From the NCBI RefSeq assembly GCF_016863195.1, contig NZ_BOOK01000013.1:112032-176031 (forward strand): 64,000 nucleotides of DNA. The letters run 5' to 3'. Below, piece by piece: positions 29,277-38,890 of this stretch; the stretch's first letter is position 1; each line of letters starts with the position of its first letter. This DNA is from Paraplanobispora takensis (lineage in GTDB: Bacteria; Actinomycetota; Actinomycetes; Streptosporangiales; Streptosporangiaceae). Under the pieces are notes generated by a model. That model was not told the DNA's origin, did not search any database, and saw nothing but the letters and a program-made list of their open reading frames with translations. Position numbers and translations under genes: made by a program.

Positions 29277-31040
29277 GTGGCAGCTCGCGACGACGCTGAG
29301 GCTCGAGCCGCGCAGCGCGAACGGGAGGTCGCTGATCTCACAACACAGGTCTCCTTCCTGCAGGAGGAGGTCACCGCGCTGCGTCGGAAGCTGACGGAGT
29401 CTCCCCGGCAGGCCAGGATCCTCGAAGAGCGTCTCCACGAGGTCCAGGCGAATCTCGCGGCCGTCACCGGCCAGAACGAACGTCTGGTGGCGACCCTCAA
29501 GGAAGCCAGAGACCAGATCGTCGCGCTGAAGGAGGAGGTCGACCGGCTGGCGCAGCCGCCATCCGGGTTCGGCGTCTTCCTTGAGGCGAGGGAAGACGGC
29601 ACGGTGGAGGTCTTCACCGGTGGCCGCAAGCTCCGGGTGAACGTCAGCCCGGCGGTGGACGTCGAGGAACTCAAGCGTGGCCAGGAGGTCATGCTCAACG
29701 AGGCCCTCAACGTCGTCGAGGCCCTCGGTTTCGAGGACCTCGGCGAGATCGTGATGCTCAAGGAGCTTCTCGAGGACGGCCGGCGCGCACTGGTGATCTC
29801 GCACGCCGACGAGGAGCGGGTGGTCAAGCTCGCCGAGTCCCTGATCGGCCAGCCGATCCGGGCCGGTGACTCCCTGCTGCTGGAGCCGCGTTCGGGTTAC
29901 GTCTACGAGCGCATCCCCAAGTCCGAGGTCGAGGAGCTCGTCCTGGAGGAGGTGCCCGACATCTCCTACGAGGAGATCGGCGGGCTCATGCGGCAGATCG
30001 AGCAGATCAGGGACGCCATCGAGCTTCCCTATCTGCACGCCGACCTCTTCCGTGAGCACAAGCTCCGTCCGCCCAAGGGCGTGCTGCTGTACGGCCCGCC
30101 CGGTTGCGGCAAGACGCTCATCGCCAAGGCCGTGGCCAACTCCCTGGCCAAGCAGGTCGCGGAGAAGACGGGCCAGGAGGGCAAGAGCTTCTTCCTCAAC
30201 ATCAAGGGCCCCGAGCTCCTCAACAAGTACGTCGGTGAGACCGAGCGGCACATCCGCCTGGTCTTCCAGCGGGCCCGGGAGAAGGCCTCGGCCGGCACCC
30301 CGGTGATCGTGTTCTTCGACGAGATGGACTCGATCTTCCGCACCCGAGGCTCGGGCGTCTCCTCCGACGTCGAGAACACGATCGTTCCCCAGCTCCTGTC
30401 GGAGATCGACGGCGTCGAGGGCCTGGAGAACGTCATCGTGATCGGCGCCTCCAACCGCGAGGACATGATCGACCCGGCGATCCTGCGGCCCGGCCGTCTG
30501 GACGTCAAGATCAAGATCGAGCGGCCGGACGCCGAGGCGGCCAAGGACATCTTCTCGAAGTACCTCATCCCGGATCTTCCGCTCCACCCCGACGACGTCA
30601 CCGAGAACGGCGGCAGCCGGGAGGGTGCCATCGCGGCCATGATCCAGCGGGTCGTCGAGCGGATGTACACCGAGAGCGAGGAGAACCGCTTCCTGGAGGT
30701 CACCTACGCCAACGGTGACAAGGAGGTCCTGTACTTCAAGGACTTCAACTCCGGCGCGATGATCCAGAACATCGTCGACCGCGGCAAGAAGATGGCGATC
30801 AAGCAGTTCCTGGAGACCGGGCAGAAGGGCCTGCGGGTGCAGCACCTGCTGACCGCCTGCGTGGACGAGTTCTCCGAGAACGAGGACCTGCCCAACACCA
30901 CCAACCCGGACGACTGGGCGCGCATCTCCGGAAAGAAGGGCGAGCGGATCGTCTACATCCGCACCCTCGTCTCCGGCAAGCAGGGCGCCGAGGCCGGCCG
31001 GTCCATCGACACGGTGGCCAACACCGGTCAGTACCTCTAG
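29277..31040 (+). CDS. arc: Proteasome-associated AAA ATPase (Mpa/ARC)
   Basis: Hexameric unfoldase that recognises pupylated proteins and feeds them into the 20S proteasome; 587 residues. An N-terminal coiled coil (about 5-90) binds Pup, two OB-like domains follow, then the AAA module with Walker A GPPGCGKT, Walker B VFFDEMDS and the Arg-finger region GASNREDM. The C-terminal GQYL carries the penultimate Tyr that docks into the 20S core. The GTG start has a strong GGAAGGAGGTGA site. About 200 bases separate it from trmI, so it likely has its own promoter. Confidence 0.98.
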   Translation: MAARDDAEARAAQREREVADLTTQVSFLQEEVTALRRKLTESPRQARILEERLHEVQANLAAVTGQNERLVATLKEARDQIVALKEEVDRLAQPPSGFGVFLEAREDGTVEVFTGGRKLRVNVSPAVDVEELKRGQEVMLNEALNVVEALGFEDLGEIVMLKELLEDGRRALVISHADEERVVKLAESLIGQPIRAGDSLLLEPRSGYVYERIPKSEVEELVLEEVPDISYEEIGGLMRQIEQIRDAIELPYLHADLFREHKLRPPKGVLLYGPPGCGKTLIAKAVANSLAKQVAEKTGQEGKSFFLNIKGPELLNKYVGETERHIRLVFQRAREKASAGTPVIVFFDEMDSIFRTRGSGVSSDVENTIVPQLLSEIDGVEGLENVIVIGASNREDMIDPAILRPGRLDVKIKIERPDAEAAKDIFSKYLIPDLPLHPDDVTENGGSREGAIAAMIQRVVERMYTESEENRFLEVTYANGDKEVLYFKDFNSGAMIQNIVDRGKKMAIKQFLETGQKGLRVQHLLTACVDEFSENEDLPNTTNPDDWARISGKKGERIVYIRTLVSGKQGAEAGRSIDTVANTGQYL

Positions 31041-31049
31041 CACCACGGC

Positions 31050-31084
31050 AACGGCGCGGCACCCGGCTCGGGCGCCGCGCCGTT
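31050..31084 (+). terminator. Hairpin terminator after the proteasome ATPase gene
   Basis: AACGGCGCGGC and GCCGCGCCGTT form a perfect 11-bp stem around a 13-nt loop, 10 bases after the stop. It would separate this gene from the acyltransferase transcript. Further on, TTTCAC (31173) and GTGAAA (31192) form a small inverted repeat in an AT-rich patch that may belong to the acyltransferase promoter. Confidence 0.65.
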
Positions 31085-31271
31085 CCGCGTCCGCAGGCTC
31101 CGGTCCGCGCGCGGGGGCCCGCGCGGGGGTCCGCGCGTGCCCGGGTCCGGGGCGGGGCCGTACGGCAACGGCTTTCACATTCGCCACAAAAGTGAAATGT
31201 CGTCACTTGGAACCCAACTGAGGGGTTCGCCGTCCAACAGGCGTGCATGAACGTTTCGGGTCGGCCGCCGG

Positions 31272-32414
31272 GTGACCGGCTCGGGATCCAGCGGGGCGGT
31301 CCGGGACGGCGGCCGCCTCGCCGAGCTGGATCTCCTGCGCTTCACCGCCGCCATGGCGGTGCTCGCCTTCCACTACTTCATCGCCTTCCGCTCGGTGTGG
31401 GGCGAGACGCCCGCCGAGCTGTTCCCGGCGATCTCGACGATCTCCGGGCTGGGCATCCTCGGCGTCGAGCTGTTCTTCATGATCAGCGGCTTCGTGATCC
31501 TGATGAGCATCTGGGGGCGCGGCCTGGGCGCCTTCGCCCTGTCGCGCGTGGTCCGGCTCTATCCGGCCTACTGGGTCAGTGTCGGGGTCACCGCGGCCCT
31601 GTACGGCCTGACCTCGGCCACGGCCCTGGACCCCAAGCTGGACGCCGGCGGCTACGCGGCCAACCTGACCATGATCCAGCGCCTGCTCGGCGTCTACGAC
31701 GCCAACGGCGTCTACTGGTCGCTCTGGGTCGAGCTCCGCTTCTATCTGCTGATCTCCGTCCTGGTGATCGTCGGGCCCACGCTCGGCCGCTGCCTGGTCT
31801 TCATGGGCGTGTGGCTGCTGGCGGCCGGGTTCTTCGCCGGCAGCGACGACTACTGGGTCGAGCTGCTGATCATGCCCAAGTACGCGGCCTACTTCGTCGG
31901 CGGCATGGCCTTCTACCTGATGACCAGGTACGGCCCCCGGCTGGTCCTGTGGTGCATGGCGGGGATCAGTGCGGGCCTGGCGGCCGACGCCGCCCTGGAC
32001 CGGGTGGCCCGGCGCATCGACGCCGTGGGCTATGCCGCCATGCCCGTGCCCGACTGGGCCGTGGTGGCCACCGTGGCGGCCTTCTACGTCCTGATGGCCA
32101 TGGTGGCGCTCGGCTGGCTGCGCCGGCTGCGCCGGCGCGGCCTGGTCGTGCTGGGGGCGATCACCTATCCGGTCTATCTGTTCCACACCGCGGGGGCCGT
32201 ACTGATCATCCCCGCGCTGCGCGACACGCTGCCGCCCTGGCTTGCCGCCGCCCTCACCGTGCTGGCCGTGGCGGTGTTCTCGTATCTGGTTTACCGTTTG
32301 GCTGAACGCCCGGTCCAGGATTTTGTCAAGGCCAGGAGGCGGCGCGTCGCAATTCCGGTCGAGGCTGTCATCGAAGAGCGGCGAATCGCGGTGGAAAAAA
32401 CCCCGGTGCCATAA
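31272..32414 (+). CDS. Membrane acyltransferase (acyltransferase 3 / OafA family)
   Basis: Integral membrane O-acyltransferase, 380 residues with about ten helices. It begins with the family motif [20 protein letters not shown] carrying the catalytic His, and contains [26 protein letters not shown] and [14 protein letters not shown]. Such enzymes acetylate or acylate surface polysaccharides, lipids or antibiotics. It sits between the proteasome ATPase and dop, which normally are near neighbours, so it looks like an insertion. Substrate unknown. GTG 31272 is the first start before the conserved motif. Confidence 0.92.
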   Translation: MTGSGSSGAVRDGGRLAELDLLRFTAAMAVLAFHYFIAFRSVWGETPAELFPAISTISGLGILGVELFFMISGFVILMSIWGRGLGAFALSRVVRLYPAYWVSVGVTAALYGLTSATALDPKLDAGGYAANLTMIQRLLGVYDANGVYWSLWVELRFYLLISVLVIVGPTLGRCLVFMGVWLLAAGFFAGSDDYWVELLIMPKYAAYFVGGMAFYLMTRYGPRLVLWCMAGISAGLAADAALDRVARRIDAVGYAAMPVPDWAVVATVAAFYVLMAMVALGWLRRLRRRGLVVLGAITYPVYLFHTAGAVLIIPALRDTLPPWLAAALTVLAVAVFSYLVYRLAERPVQDFVKARRRRVAIPVEAVIEERRIAVEKTPVP

Positions 32415-32502
32415 CTGTCTGGCCACAGGGCACGGTGGAAGGTCTAGGCTCGGGGATATATACACGGCGGATGAGACAGCCCCAGATGAACAGAGGGTGC
32501 GC

Positions 32503-34020
32503 ATGACGGTACGGCGGGTGATGGGCATCGAGACCGAGTACGGCATCTCCGTGCCCGGACAGCCGGGGGCCAACGCGATGGTGACCTCCTCGCAGGTCGT
32601 GAACGCCTATCTGGCCGCCTCGGCGGCCAGGGCGCGGCGGGCGCGCTGGGACTTCGAGGAGGAGAATCCGCTGCGGGACGCGCGGGGCTTCGATCTCGCG
32701 CGGGAGGTGGCGGACGCCAGCCAGCTCACCGACGAGGACCTCGGCCTGGCCAACGTGATCCTCACCAACGGCGCGCGGCTGTACGTCGACCACGCCCACC
32801 CCGAGTACTCCACGCCGGAGTGCACGAACCCGCGGGCGGCGGTGATCTGGGACAAGGCGGGCGAGCGGGTCATGCACGACGCCGCGACCCGGGCCTCGGC
32901 GATCCCGTCCAACGCGCCGATCCAGCTCTACAAGAACAACACCGACAACAAGGGCGCCTCCTACGGCTGCCACGAGAACTACCTGATGCGGCGGGCGACC
33001 CCGTTCGCCGACATCGTCAGATATCTGACGCCCTTCTTCGTCTCCCGGCAGGTCGTCACCGGCGCCGGCCGGGTCGGCATCGGGCAGGACTCCCGGGGCG
33101 AGGGCTTCCAGATCAGCCAGCGGGCCGACTTCTTCGAGGTCGAGGTGGGCCTGGAGACCACGCTCAAGCGGCCGATCATCAACACCCGCGACGAGCCGCA
33201 CGCCGACCCGGAGAAGTACCGCCGGCTGCACGTCATCATCGGCGACGCGAACATGTCGGAGATCTCCACCTATCTGAAGCTGGGCTCCACGGCGCTGATC
33301 CTGGCGATGATCGAGGACGGTTTCTTCACCCGCGACCTCGCGGTGGAGAACCCGGTCCAGGCCCTGCGCGCGGTCTCCCACGACCCCACGCTGCGCTACG
33401 AGATCCAGCTGCGCGACGGCCGCAAGATGACCGCGGTGCAGCTGCAGATGGAGTATCTCGAGCTGGCCAGGAAGTACGCCGAGACCCGCAGCGGCAACGG
33501 CGGCGTCGACGAGCCCACCAAGGACGTCCTGGACCGCTGGGAGTCGGTCCTGACCCGGCTGGCCGACGACCCCATGCAGCTGGCCGGGGAGCTCGACTGG
33601 GTGGCCAAGCTGCAGCTGCTGGAGGGCTACCGCTCGCGCGACGGGCTGGCGTGGTCCCACCCGCGCCTGCAGCTCGTCGACCTGCAGTACTCCGACATCC
33701 GCCCCGACCGCGGCCTCTACAACCGGCTGGTCGCCCGGGGCAAGATGCAGCGCCTGGTCACCGAGGAGGAGGTGCTGCGCGCCGTCGAGGCGCCGCCCAG
33801 CGACACCCGCGCCTACTTCCGCGGGCGCTGCCTGAGCCAGTACAGCGACTCGGTCGCCGCCGCCTCCTGGGACTCGGTGATCTTCGACATCCCCGGCCGC
33901 GAGTCCCTGCAGCGCGTCCCGACCCTGGAGCCGCTGCGCGGCACCAAGGCCCACGTGGGCGAGCTGTTCGACCGGTGCCGCACCGCCGCCGAGCTGGTCA
34001 CCGCGCTCACCGGCGAATAG
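32503..34020 (+). CDS. dop: Deamidase/depupylase Dop
   Basis: Converts the C-terminal Gln of Pup to Glu and also removes Pup from substrates; 505 residues. It has the glutamine-synthetase-like start GIETEYGIS with the Mg-binding Glu, and the catalytic-Asp region [13 protein letters not shown]. The Dop-specific loop around [18 protein letters not shown] is present and distinguishes it from the ligase PafA. ATG 32503 follows AGAGGG by 6 bases. pup, which usually follows directly, is 18 kb away. PafA is not in the window. Confidence 0.97.
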   Translation: MTVRRVMGIETEYGISVPGQPGANAMVTSSQVVNAYLAASAARARRARWDFEEENPLRDARGFDLAREVADASQLTDEDLGLANVILTNGARLYVDHAHPEYSTPECTNPRAAVIWDKAGERVMHDAATRASAIPSNAPIQLYKNNTDNKGASYGCHENYLMRRATPFADIVRYLTPFFVSRQVVTGAGRVGIGQDSRGEGFQISQRADFFEVEVGLETTLKRPIINTRDEPHADPEKYRRLHVIIGDANMSEISTYLKLGSTALILAMIEDGFFTRDLAVENPVQALRAVSHDPTLRYEIQLRDGRKMTAVQLQMEYLELARKYAETRSGNGGVDEPTKDVLDRWESVLTRLADDPMQLAGELDWVAKLQLLEGYRSRDGLAWSHPRLQLVDLQYSDIRPDRGLYNRLVARGKMQRLVTEEEVLRAVEAPPSDTRAYFRGRCLSQYSDSVAAASWDSVIFDIPGRESLQRVPTLEPLRGTKAHVGELFDRCRTAAELVTALTGE

Positions 34021-34031
34021 CGATCCCCAGC

Positions 34032-34063
34032 GGGCGCGCCGGGGCCGCCGCCCCGGCGCGCCC
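34032..34063. terminator. Hairpin between dop and the radical SAM gene
   Basis: A perfect 14-bp stem (GGGCGCGCCGGGGC with its complement) and a CGCC loop lie between convergent genes. It probably terminates both dop and the RiPP-like operon. Confidence 0.65.
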
Positions 34064-34066
34064 CCG

Positions 34067-35893
34067 TCATCCGGGGACCTGCTGATCGGGCGGGGCGGGC
34101 ACCGCGAGGCTGAGATACCTCCCGTCGAGGTGGATCATGAGCCGGTCGCGGACCAGGTCGTCGAGGATGCCCGCGCCCGCCCGGCCGTCGTCGGCCAGGT
34201 GGGCGGCCACGTCGTCGGCGGAGCGGTGCTGGTCGCAGTAGAGGTACACCGCCCGCCGGGAGCCCTCCAGGATCGTCAGGGTCCGGGCCGCCCGCGGCCG
34301 CAGATCCCACACCGCCAGCGCGTCACCGTGGTCCACCGAGATCAGGCCCCGGTGGTGCGCCTCCTCGTGCCAGCGCCGTACCGCGTCCTTGGTCCGGTCG
34401 ACGTAGGCCTCCGGGTCGCGGCCGTCGGCGTAGTCGTACTCGAAGTAGTAGGCCAGGTTCGCCAGTTCGTCCTCCGGCAGCCCGTAGATGTGGCGGTAGC
34501 TGCGGTCGGGCCGGATGCCGCGGATGCCGAGGAGGGCGGCGTCGAAGAAGTACGGGCTGAAGCGGTCCAGCCGTACCCGGCCCACCGAGTACGGCGGCTG
34601 CAGGTGCCCGATGGCCTCGATGACCGCGACCGTGGCCTCGTACTCGCCGGGGTCCTCGCCGGGGAAGCCGTAGATGAGGTTCCAGAAGGGCTTGACCCCC
34701 AGCTCCTTGCACCACTTCAGCAGCTGCACGTTCTGCACCGCGGTGACGCCCTTGCGCATCGAGGTCAGCACGGGCGTGCTGAGGCTCTCCACACCGGGCT
34801 GGATGGTCCGGATGCCCGCGTCGTACAGGTCCCGCACCTGCTGCTTGCTCAGCTTCGCCTTCACCTCGAAGAACAGGCCGAGCTCCAGGCCGCGCCGCTT
34901 CAGCTCCGGGATCAGGTCGCGGAAATAGTGCATGTCGAGGATGTTGTCCACCATCTCGACGTGCGCGGGGGAGTAGCGCTCGCACAGGGCGGTGAGCTCG
35001 TCGAGGACCCTGGCGGCGCTCTTGCTCCGGAAGGCCATCGACAGGCCGTTGAGCCCGCAGAAGGTGCAGTGGTGCTTCTGCCCCCACCAGCAGCCGCGGG
35101 AGGACTCCATCAGGACGCCGGGCCGTCCGCGCCCGGCCAGGGGCGGGCGGCCGGCCTGGGCGAAGAAGTCGTCGTAGTCGGGGTAGGGCAGCGCGTCCAG
35201 GTCCTCGACCCGCTCGGGGGTGAGGCTGGTGTGACGGCTGCGGCCCCCGTGCCGGGCGATGACGCCGGGTATCTCGTGCGGGTCCCCGCCCCGGCGCAGC
35301 GCCTCGACCACGCGGGGGAAGCTGATGTCCGCCTCGCCGCTGCACACGATGTCGACGAACGGGAAGGAGCGGTGCAGCTGCAGGCCCATCTCGGCCTCGC
35401 AGTTGGCGCCGCCGAACGCCACGGTGACCTGCGGGAAGCGCTCCTTGACGCGGCGGGCCATCGCCAGGCAGGCGGCGTGCTGGGTGAAGGTGGAGGTGAA
35501 ACCGACGACGTCGTACGCTCCCCAGTCGACCGAGCCGAGCGCCTCCTCCAGGAAGCCGTCTGCGGCGGCCCGGCAGCGGTGGAGCGCGTCCAGGGCGCCG
35601 TCGCCGCGCATGGCCGGGAAGCGTTCCCCGAGCATGGCCAGGTACGCCGCGTCGGCCTCCGCGTCCGGGCCGAAGGCGGCCCTGGCGAAGATCCAGTCCC
35701 CGGCGAGGGCCTGGGTGGGGAGGCGTTCGGCCACGTAGTCGTAGTCGGCGCCGCCGACCAGTTCGGCGAAGCGCAGGTTGAGATACCGGATCTCGGCGCT
35801 CGTCCCGGCGCGTTCCAGATGGGCGGTGAGCAGGCTGACCCCGATGGCGGGCCGCAGGCCGCCGAACGGCATGACCGCGAACAGGACTTTCAT
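34067..35893 (-). CDS. B12-binding radical SAM protein, RiPP-maturation type
   Basis: 608 residues. An N-terminal B12-binding-like Rossmann region (VLFAVMPFGGLRPAIGVSLL to about 200) is followed by a radical SAM barrel. The cluster motif is C268-x7-C276-x2-C279 (CWWGQKHHCTFCGLNG), the pattern of the ribosomal-peptide-maturation radical SAM protein 1 class, whose characterised members methylate or epimerise peptide carbons. A helical C-terminal domain (about 480-608) may bind peptide. ATG overlaps the SDR stop. Last gene of the putative RiPP operon; it needs cobalamin, and a B12 operon starts at the other end of the cluster. Confidence 0.87.
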   Translation of the reverse strand: MKVLFAVMPFGGLRPAIGVSLLTAHLERAGTSAEIRYLNLRFAELVGGADYDYVAERLPTQALAGDWIFARAAFGPDAEADAAYLAMLGERFPAMRGDGALDALHRCRAAADGFLEEALGSVDWGAYDVVGFTSTFTQHAACLAMARRVKERFPQVTVAFGGANCEAEMGLQLHRSFPFVDIVCSGEADISFPRVVEALRRGGDPHEIPGVIARHGGRSRHTSLTPERVEDLDALPYPDYDDFFAQAGRPPLAGRGRPGVLMESSRGCWWGQKHHCTFCGLNGLSMAFRSKSAARVLDELTALCERYSPAHVEMVDNILDMHYFRDLIPELKRRGLELGLFFEVKAKLSKQQVRDLYDAGIRTIQPGVESLSTPVLTSMRKGVTAVQNVQLLKWCKELGVKPFWNLIYGFPGEDPGEYEATVAVIEAIGHLQPPYSVGRVRLDRFSPYFFDAALLGIRGIRPDRSYRHIYGLPEDELANLAYYFEYDYADGRDPEAYVDRTKDAVRRWHEEAHHRGLISVDHGDALAVWDLRPRAARTLTILEGSRRAVYLYCDQHRSADDVAAHLADDGRAGAGILDDLVRDRLMIHLDGRYLSLAVPAPPDQQVPG

Positions 35894-36612
35894 GCCGGGC
35901 GCCGATCGAGCGTGCGGACGACCCCGGTCTGGTCGGACCGGTCGAAGCCGGTGATCGCCTCCAGCACGTCCTCGGTGGCGACCCTGCCCGGGAAGGTGTC
36001 GGGCGCCACGGCGTTCACCCTGATCCCGATGTCCCACAACTCGCTGGCGAGGTGGTACGTCAGGTGGTTGAGGGCCGCCTTGGACGAGCCGTACAGGCCC
36101 TGCCCCAGGTCCGGGTAGAGGTACAGGCCGGCGGTGCTGGAGACCGTGACCACGTTCCGGCCGGCCAGCGCGTTGGCGTCCGGGTCGGCGCGCCAGAACC
36201 GGCCGGCCAGCGCGCAGGTGAGCTGCAGCGGCGCCAGCACGTTGATCTGGTAGACCGCCCGGGCGAGCTCGGTGACCCCCTCGGCCAGCAACGACGTCCA
36301 GCCCCGTACGGCGGCGGCGTGCACCACCAGGTCCACCCCGTCGGTGTGGGCCGCCAGGTCGCCGACCAGCCGGTCGATGTCCCGGGGGTCGCCCAGGTCG
36401 GCCCGGAACGCGCGGACCGGACGCTCGTTTTCGGGCAGGTGCCGGATGGGGTCCAGGGGGTCCACATAGGACTGGTCCTGGGTGGCGCCGTCGATCGCGG
36501 AGCGGTGGTGCACCGCGAGGATCCGGTAGTCGCCGGCGTGGCGCCTGATGAACGCGGTGCCCAGCGCGCCGCTGGCGCCGGTGAGCACGCACGTGCGGGT
36601 CAGTTCTTCCAT
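35890..36612 (-). CDS. SDR-family NAD(P)-dependent oxidoreductase
   Basis: Short-chain dehydrogenase, 240 residues. Cofactor motif TGASGALG (about 11-18), NVLAPLQLT, catalytic Ser in VTVSSTAG, and the YGSSK Tyr-Lys pair, all intact, so an active reductase or dehydrogenase is expected. It starts inside the 3' end of the dioxygenase gene (13-base overlap) and ends overlapping the radical SAM gene. In the operon it could oxidise or reduce a hydroxylated side chain made by one of the two dioxygenases; this is inference from context. Confidence 0.88.
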   Translation of the reverse strand: MEELTRTCVLTGASGALGTAFIRRHAGDYRILAVHHRSAIDGATQDQSYVDPLDPIRHLPENERPVRAFRADLGDPRDIDRLVGDLAAHTDGVDLVVHAAAVRGWTSLLAEGVTELARAVYQINVLAPLQLTCALAGRFWRADPDANALAGRNVVTVSSTAGLYLYPDLGQGLYGSSKAALNHLTYHLASELWDIGIRVNAVAPDTFPGRVATEDVLEAITGFDRSDQTGVVRTLDRRPA

Positions 36613-37376
36613 CGTTCCAGCTTTTCCGTGCCGAAGGTCCGCCCGGCCTCGTCCAGGGTGCGGTGCACCCACATGATGATCGAGGTACGTGGCAGGCGCG
36701 TGTTGCTCAGGTAGGTGTGAAACGACCGCGGCGTGCACTCGAAGGCCACCAGGCTGTTGTCGACCGGCGGGCAGCGCAGGGCGGGCGCGTCCACCGGGTC
36801 GCGGGCGTCGGCGTACAGCCCCGTCTCCCCACCGTCGCCCGGACGCCATCCGTGGTTGCGCAGGAAGAACAGCACCACCGCGCCCCGTACCACCTGGACC
36901 TTCTCCTCCTCGGGGAGCGGGCCGGTCCCGGTCTTGTAGTCGCAGCGCGCCGCGTCGGGCGTCCGGATCGCGTCCTCGTCCGCGCGGGGGAACCAGACGG
37001 GGTTGAAATCGTTGTGGACGAACCCGCTGGCGCTGCCGACGGCGTGGTGGTGGGCGCCGGCGAACACGTACGGGGTGGCCTTGACGCCGAACAGGTCGCA
37101 GATCGTGTCCCGCCACTGCGCCGTCAGGAACAGTCCCACGGGCCCCGGGGCGGCGGCGCCGAACCCGATGCCGTAGGAGTCGTATCCGGGGATGTTGCGG
37201 GAGAACCGGCCCGGATCGGGCGTCTCGCTGAGCCCCCTGCCGAGGATGCCGGCCACCTGGGCGTCCAGGGCGGCGTAGAAGTCCCCGGAGAAGACGTCCC
37301 GCGCCACCACGTGCGGGAACGGGTGGTTGCGCCGCAACCACGCCCGGTTGCCGATGACGGATCCGAGGGCGGCCAT
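36600..37376 (-). CDS. 2OG-Fe(II) dioxygenase, prolyl-hydroxylase-like
   Basis: 258 residues with the facial triad H121-x-D123 (FVHNDFNPVW) and H220 (RSFHTYLSN), and R230 (RTSIIMW) placed to bind 2-oxoglutarate. Strand DGGETGLY precedes the second His, as in prolyl-4-hydroxylase-like enzymes. It likely hydroxylates a peptide or amino-acid side chain. The neighbouring putative precursor is about one third proline, making proline hydroxylation an attractive but untested guess. The start is 1 base after the sulfotransferase-fusion stop. Confidence 0.75.
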   Translation of the reverse strand: MAALGSVIGNRAWLRRNHPFPHVVARDVFSGDFYAALDAQVAGILGRGLSETPDPGRFSRNIPGYDSYGIGFGAAAPGPVGLFLTAQWRDTICDLFGVKATPYVFAGAHHHAVGSASGFVHNDFNPVWFPRADEDAIRTPDAARCDYKTGTGPLPEEEKVQVVRGAVVLFFLRNHGWRPGDGGETGLYADARDPVDAPALRCPPVDNSLVAFECTPRSFHTYLSNTRLPRTSIIMWVHRTLDEAGRTFGTEKLERWKN

Positions 37377-37377
37377 C

Positions 37378-38868
37378 TCAGGCTCCGATCTCGGGCATCG
37401 GGACGGACCACTCCGTCTTGCGGGCGACGGTGCGGAAGAAGAACGTCTGGTAGAGACGGCCGTTCTCCAGCCGGTCGCCCCAGCCCCCGGCGCCGCTGTG
37501 CGGCACGTCCCCGCGCACCAGGATCATGCGGTTGAAGAGGTTGCCGAAGGAGTCGACGAGCTCCCAGTTCCCGGCGGGGGTCATCCAGTCGAACCGCCGC
37601 GCGGGGTCGATGTTGCGCCACAGGTGGAGCCCGCCGTCCAGCGGGGCGGCCGGGTCGAGATAGACGATCCCGCTCCAGCCCCGGGCCCCCACCGAGTTCC
37701 ATCCGTCGGTGACGTGGTTGTGCACCCCGTCCCCCAGCCGTTGGCCGTTGGCCGGCTTGACGTGGAAACAGGCGTTCCACAGGCAGGTCCGCCGTTCGCG
37801 ACCGGGTTCCGGCAGCGGCCTGGAGCCGGCGTCCACCGGGAAGTCCCCGCGCCAGTGCCCCATGTCGACGGGCTCGCCGACGGCCCGCTCCAGAACGGAG
37901 AGCAGCGCCGCGGAGGATTTGAACGGGCAGCTGTCGGCGGGCCGGAACCCGCTGGCCCACCAGGTCGCCCGCCGCCGGCCCTCGGCGACCTCCGTGCCGT
38001 CCTCGTACGGGGTGTAGTACGACTGCCGGAGCGCGTACTCGCGCACCGTCCCGGGGTGCCGGTAGAAGTTGTCGAGCACGATGACGCTGGGCCGTGCCTC
38101 CGCCGTTCCGTCCCGCTCCCGGCTCCGGGGCCGGGGCCGGGTCCGCCGCTCGCCGGCGTCCATCTCCTCGCGCCAGCGGAGGGTGAGCTCGTCGGCCTGC
38201 CGGGTCAGCCGGGGGGCCGGGAGGGTCCTGGCTCTCCCGGCGTCCAGCCCCAGGAACGTCATGACGCGTTCGATCTCCCCGCGGTAGTCCCGTACCAGCG
38301 ACTCGTACTCGACCGTCAGCGGCTCGATGCCCTCAGCGGTGAAGTACCGCTCCCAGGCCGCCTGGTGCCCGGCGATGGTGTCCTCGATGGACCGCACGGC
38401 CGCCGCGTCGAGTGTGAGGCCCGACGTGGGCGGGGGCGCCTCCCCCGCCCACCGGCACCACTCCCGGGTCTTCCCGGCGCGGTACCAGGACAGCGCCTGG
38501 GCGCGCCGGTCCCGCCGCACGATGTTGACGAACCGGGAGCCGGGGAACAGGCGCTCCAGAACCCCGGCCGGCGGGCCCTCCTGACCGGCCTCGCCGGCCA
38601 GGGCGGAGACGTGCATCCACTGGATCTTCATCCCGTACACGCCGTTGTCCGTGGTGCCGTAGCGCACCGCCGCCCGCAGGTAGTCCTCGAACGAGGGGTG
38701 GCCGAACAGCCCCAGGTGCTCGCGCCACACGGGCCGGAACAGCGGTGCGAACACCTCTCCCGGCCTGCCCGCGACGCCCGTTCCGAACAGGCCGTCGCAC
38801 AACAGGCTGCTGCCCGTCCGCGGGGTCGCCGCCACGATGTACCGGACCACCGGTTCGGGTGCCGTCAT
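37378..38868 (-). CDS. Stf0-like sulfotransferase fused to a DUF6445-like putative dioxygenase domain
   Basis: 496 residues in two domains. The N-terminal 230 resemble Stf0 sulfotransferases: YIVAATPRTGSSLLCDGL (PAPS 5'-phosphate loop, about 10-27) and FVNIVRRDRRAQALSWYRA (3'-phosphate Arg/Ser region). After an Arg-rich linker, residues about 268-496 start VIVLDNFYRHPGTVREYAL and contain HNHVTDGWNSVG, LDGGLHLW and PHSGAGGWG, the order of a cupin-like dioxygenase His-x-Asp...His core. ATG 38868 has GGGAG 6 bases upstream; GTG 38886 is an alternative. A two-step tailoring enzyme for the operon's product is suggested. Confidence 0.72.
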   Translation of the reverse strand: MTAPEPVVRYIVAATPRTGSSLLCDGLFGTGVAGRPGEVFAPLFRPVWREHLGLFGHPSFEDYLRAAVRYGTTDNGVYGMKIQWMHVSALAGEAGQEGPPAGVLERLFPGSRFVNIVRRDRRAQALSWYRAGKTREWCRWAGEAPPPTSGLTLDAAAVRSIEDTIAGHQAAWERYFTAEGIEPLTVEYESLVRDYRGEIERVMTFLGLDAGRARTLPAPRLTRQADELTLRWREEMDAGERRTRPRPRSRERDGTAEARPSVIVLDNFYRHPGTVREYALRQSYYTPYEDGTEVAEGRRRATWWASGFRPADSCPFKSSAALLSVLERAVGEPVDMGHWRGDFPVDAGSRPLPEPGRERRTCLWNACFHVKPANGQRLGDGVHNHVTDGWNSVGARGWSGIVYLDPAAPLDGGLHLWRNIDPARRFDWMTPAGNWELVDSFGNLFNRMILVRGDVPHSGAGGWGDRLENGRLYQTFFFRTVARKTEWSVPMPEIGA

Positions 38869-38890
38869 CGGTGTCTCCCGTTCCACTGCG

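Noticed and set aside
34130..36118. 662-codon open frame on the plus strand across the radical SAM and SDR genes
   Set aside because: It is antisense to genes with intact cofactor motifs, and its Val/Gln/His/Glu-rich composition is typical of a shadow frame.
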